A stretch of 8,452 nucleotides of DNA from Bacteroidota bacterium (GTDB taxonomy: Bacteria; Bacteroidota; Bacteroidia; Chitinophagales; Saprospiraceae): NCBI GenBank assembly GCA_024277695.1, contig JAJRUR010000036.1, forward strand, positions 1 to 8,452. Direction: 5' to 3'. Position 1 is the stretch's first letter. Each line of letters opens with the position of its first letter. The notes under the pieces were generated by a model. That model was not told where the DNA came from. It searched no databases and was given only the letters and a program-made list of their open reading frames with translations. The position numbers and the translations under genes are program-made. Positions 6,467 to 8,452 of this stretch are shown piece after piece.

Positions 6467-7558
6467 ATGGGTGGAAATCAACTCGGTAGTGTATTTAGGA
6501 TTACCAGTTTCGGTGAGTCACATGGGGCTGCCATCGGTGTAGTCATTGATGGCTGCCCGGCCGGTTTAGTAGTCCGAAGAGATGTCATTCAAAAAGCCCT
6601 AGACCGTAGAGCTCCCGGAAGATCTGCTATCACCTCATCGCGTAAAGAAAAAGATATCGTCGAGATACTCTCAGGAGTTTCTAATGATGTAAGTTTGGGT
6701 ACTCCGATATGCTTAATGGTCAGAAACCAAGATGCTCGCTCTGAAGATTACAAAAATATCAGGAATATCTACAGACCATCTCATGCAGACTATGTCTACG
6801 ATGCAAAATATGGAGTTAGAGATTATCGAGGTGGTGGAAGGGCATCGGCCCGCGAAACCGTCGCCAGAGTAGCTGCAGGTGCTGTCGCCGGAATATTATT
6901 GGACAGATTGGGTATTAAGATATATGCTTATGTAGATCAGATCTACAAACTAAAATCTAAAGTGCCTTATGATCAGATGGATATCAACAAGAGCATACCT
7001 AATGCACTCAATATACCGGATGATACTCTTTATGATAAAGTCACTAAACTCATCCAAGTAGCCAAAGAAGAGGGAGACAGTCTAGGTGGAAGTATTTGCT
7101 GTATCATTCGTAATTGTCCGGTTGGATTGGGCGAACCTGTATTTGACAAATTGCATGCTGATTTGGCCAAAGCTATGATGAGTATTCCAGCTAGCCGTGG
7201 ATTTGAGATAGGATCAGGATTTGGAGCTATTCTGATGAAAGGCTCTGAGCATAATGATTCGTTTTATACAGATGATCATCAAAAGATCAAAACCAAGACG
7301 AACCACTCAGGAGGGATCCAAGGAGGCATATCCAATGGTATGGATATTAACTTCCGAGTAGCCTTTAAACCGGTATCAACTATAGCCAAAGAACAGACCA
7401 GTGTCAATACGCTTGGGCAATCTGTGGCATTCAAAAACATCGGTCGGCACGATCCCTGTGTAGTACCTAGAGCCATACCAATTGTAGAAGCTATGACAAA
7501 ACTAGTCCTTGCTGATCACTATCTACGTAACAAAACGAGTACCATACTCCATGCTTAA
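6467..7558 (+). CDS. aroC: Chorismate synthase
   Basis: This 363-aa enzyme catalyses the last shikimate-pathway step, converting 5-enolpyruvylshikimate-3-phosphate to chorismate with loss of phosphate. It needs reduced FMN although the reaction has no net redox change. All three family signatures are present: FGESHGAAIGVVIDGCPAG near the N-terminus (15-33), GVRDYRGGGRASARETVARV (116-135), and GRHDPCVVPRAIPIVEAM near the C-terminus (326-343). The catalytic-type histidines are visible in FGESHG (His19) and RPSHADY (His106). The product feeds Phe, Tyr, Trp, folate and menaquinone synthesis. The ATG start is well placed: MGGNQLGSVFRIT matches the usual N-terminus. No Shine-Dalgarno sequence is seen. 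The gene lies 40 bp after the HerA-like ATPase and overlaps coaE by 8 bp, so translation of the two is probably coupled. Length and motifs are intact, with nothing to suggest loss of function. Confidence 0.98.
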   Translation: MGGNQLGSVFRITSFGESHGAAIGVVIDGCPAGLVVRRDVIQKALDRRAPGRSAITSSRKEKDIVEILSGVSNDVSLGTPICLMVRNQDARSEDYKNIRNIYRPSHADYVYDAKYGVRDYRGGGRASARETVARVAAGAVAGILLDRLGIKIYAYVDQIYKLKSKVPYDQMDINKSIPNALNIPDDTLYDKVTKLIQVAKEEGDSLGGSICCIIRNCPVGLGEPVFDKLHADLAKAMMSIPASRGFEIGSGFGAILMKGSEHNDSFYTDDHQKIKTKTNHSGGIQGGISNGMDINFRVAFKPVSTIAKEQTSVNTLGQSVAFKNIGRHDPCVVPRAIPIVEAMTKLVLADHYLRNKTSTILHA

Positions 7559-8141
7559 AGTAGGTATCACCGGAAATATAGGCAGTGGAAAAAGCCTCGT
7601 GTGTCGATTGTTTAGCGTATTGGGCATCCCGATCTATGATGCAGACAGTCGAGCAAAAGAGTTGATGAATACTGACCCTAAACTCATATCGGAGATAAAA
7701 CATCACTTCGGAGTACAAAGTTATTTTGAAGGTAAGCTCGATCGGGCATATTTGGCCAAACTCGTTTTTGGTGCACCTAGACTACTAGAAATATTAAATC
7801 AAATAGTCCATCCTGCTGTAAAACAAGACAGTGATCGCTGGTTTTACCAACAAAACTCCATCTACGCAATCAAAGAGGCTGCTCTCATCATCGAGACACA
7901 AGGCTACAAAGATCTAGATGTTTTGATATTAGTAACTGCCCCAAAAACCTTGCGCATAAAGCGTGTTCAGAAAAGAGACGGACTGAGTGCGTCTGCTATA
8001 CGTGCTCGTATGGATAGCCAAATTTCTGAAAAAGAAAAGATACCTTATGCTGATTTTGTCATTATAAATGATGGCCATCATTTACTCAGCCCTCAAATAT
8101 GGAAAATTCATCAAAAGCTAATCCACAGGTCTAAGTCCTGA
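7551..8141 (+). CDS. coaE: Dephospho-CoA kinase
   Basis: This 196-aa cytoplasmic kinase phosphorylates the 3'-OH of dephospho-CoA using ATP, the last step of coenzyme A synthesis. The N-terminal P-loop is GNIGSGKS (8-15), followed by YDADSRAKELM (29-39) in the substrate-binding region. IVHPAV (85-90) and the EAALIIETQGY segment (109-119) match the family. The lid-type region is RIKRVQKRDG...SAIRARM (135-154), and the end carries YADFVIINDG (166-175). The start is the ATG at 7551: it gives MLKVGITGNIGSGKS, the standard kinase N-terminus, and overlaps the aroC stop by 8 bp. Upstream in-frame codons would add residues unlike the family. Length is normal (about 200 aa). It closes the rightward gene cluster, 40 bp from a converging gene. 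Confidence 0.96.
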   Translation: MLKVGITGNIGSGKSLVCRLFSVLGIPIYDADSRAKELMNTDPKLISEIKHHFGVQSYFEGKLDRAYLAKLVFGAPRLLEILNQIVHPAVKQDSDRWFYQQNSIYAIKEAALIIETQGYKDLDVLILVTAPKTLRIKRVQKRDGLSASAIRARMDSQISEKEKIPYADFVIINDGHHLLSPQIWKIHQKLIHRSKS

Positions 8142-8155
8142 TACTACCGATAAGC

Positions 8156-8183
8156 CTGCCTTTCGGCAGCCCCTCTGTTTTTT
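8156..8183 (+). terminator. Short GC-rich hairpin with T-run after coaE
   Basis: CTGCC (8156-8160) and GGCAG (8165-8169) form a 5-bp stem around TTTC, and six T residues follow at 8178-8183. The 8-nt gap between stem and T-run is longer than in a classical intrinsic terminator. Read on the minus strand, the loop is GAAA closed by C-G, a stable GNRA tetraloop, but no T-run follows on that side. It lies in the 40-bp space between converging genes, the expected place for a terminator of coaE. Confidence 0.4.
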
Positions 8184-8452
8184 AATCCCCTATCCGGTAA
8201 CGGATTCCGGTAGTCCACTGAAAACCCCTCATCTTAGTCCATATCTCGTTCTGCTCAAAATTATTCTGCATACTATAAAAATAGTTAGCACTCCCAATAA
8301 AAGAAATACTCTGACTCAAACGATACACTAATCCGATATCAGCAAAAGAATTGAAATGAGAAAACATATCGATATCCGAAATCTGCATAGTCTTAGAACC
8401 CATTTTTTCTCCATCAAAAATAATCACCGGATCCATCGCACTACTATTGGAG
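8182..8452 (-). CDS. C-terminal fragment of a probable outer-membrane beta-barrel protein
   Basis: The minus-strand frame is open from the right edge to a TAA at 8182-8184, so the gene begins outside the window. An ATG at 8434-8436 is internal; in-frame codons for S-N-S-S-A precede it. The 89 visible residues contain alternating polar/aromatic stretches that read like paired beta-strands, such as ADIGLVYRLSQSISFIGSAN, then FQWTTGIRYRIGD at the end. This is typical of the last strands of a Bacteroidota outer-membrane barrel, although the protein ends with Asp after the last aromatic residue rather than in a terminal Phe. I do not recognise the specific family. The gene converges on coaE with a 40-bp gap and is probably independently transcribed. 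Confidence 0.6.
   Translation of the reverse strand, partial: SNSSAMDPVIIFDGEKMGSKTMQISDIDMFSHFNSFADIGLVYRLSQSISFIGSANYFYSMQNNFEQNEIWTKMRGFQWTTGIRYRIGD

Noticed and set aside
8143..8214. Inverted repeat ACTACCG (8143-8149) / CGGTAGT (8208-8214) flanking the coaE 3' hairpin
   Set aside because: Arms are only 7 bp, 58 bp apart, and one arm lies in coding sequence. Not distinguishable from chance, and no transposase or target duplication is nearby.
1..8452. Possibility of a mobile island, defence system or biosynthetic cluster
   Set aside because: No integrase, transposase, tRNA, direct-repeat ends or compositional shift is visible. The nuclease-ATPase pair is the only defence-like hint, and both belong to widespread chromosomal families.

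Overview
This window looks like ordinary chromosomal core DNA from a member of the Bacteroidota. Four things point there. First, there is a TamL-type BamA-like outer-membrane protein made as a lipoprotein, which is a Bacteroidota speciality. Second, there is a perfect TAnnTTTG promoter element (the Bacteroidota -7 box) ahead of the nuclease gene. Third, start codons lack Shine-Dalgarno sequences and have A/T-rich leaders instead. Fourth, base composition is moderately A+T-rich. I cannot name the genus from sequence alone. No insertion sequence, tRNA, rRNA, CRISPR array, prophage gene or compositional break is visible.

Layout, left to right. Bases 2-670 (+) are the C-terminal part of an NhaD-type Na+/H+ antiporter cut by the left edge. 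It runs tail-to-tail, with 11 bp between stops, into a SpoU/TrmH-family RNA 2'-O-methyltransferase (682-1437, -). That gene is head-to-head with tamL (1453-3852, +), with only 15 bp between the two ATGs, so each promoter probably lies inside the other gene. A 122-bp gap follows, holding a hairpin and then a strong -7 promoter element.

That promoter probably drives a four-gene rightward unit: a membrane-anchored NUC1-type DNA/RNA nuclease (3975-4847), a HerA-like DUF853/YjgR-family ATPase 4 bp further on (4852-6426), chorismate synthase aroC (6467-7558, 40-bp gap), and dephospho-CoA kinase coaE (7551-8141, 8-bp overlap with aroC). A 40-bp gap with a short GC-rich hairpin separates coaE from a converging gene at the right edge (8182-8452, -), of which only an outer-membrane beta-barrel-like C-terminus is visible.

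The functions are mixed housekeeping: ion homeostasis, RNA modification, envelope assembly, nucleic-acid processing, the last shikimate step and the last CoA step. The most interesting features are the crossed divergent promoters of trmH/tamL and the close pairing of an exported nuclease with a HerA-family ATPase. I found no convincing evidence of an undescribed system, and several observations below are offered as modest leads only.
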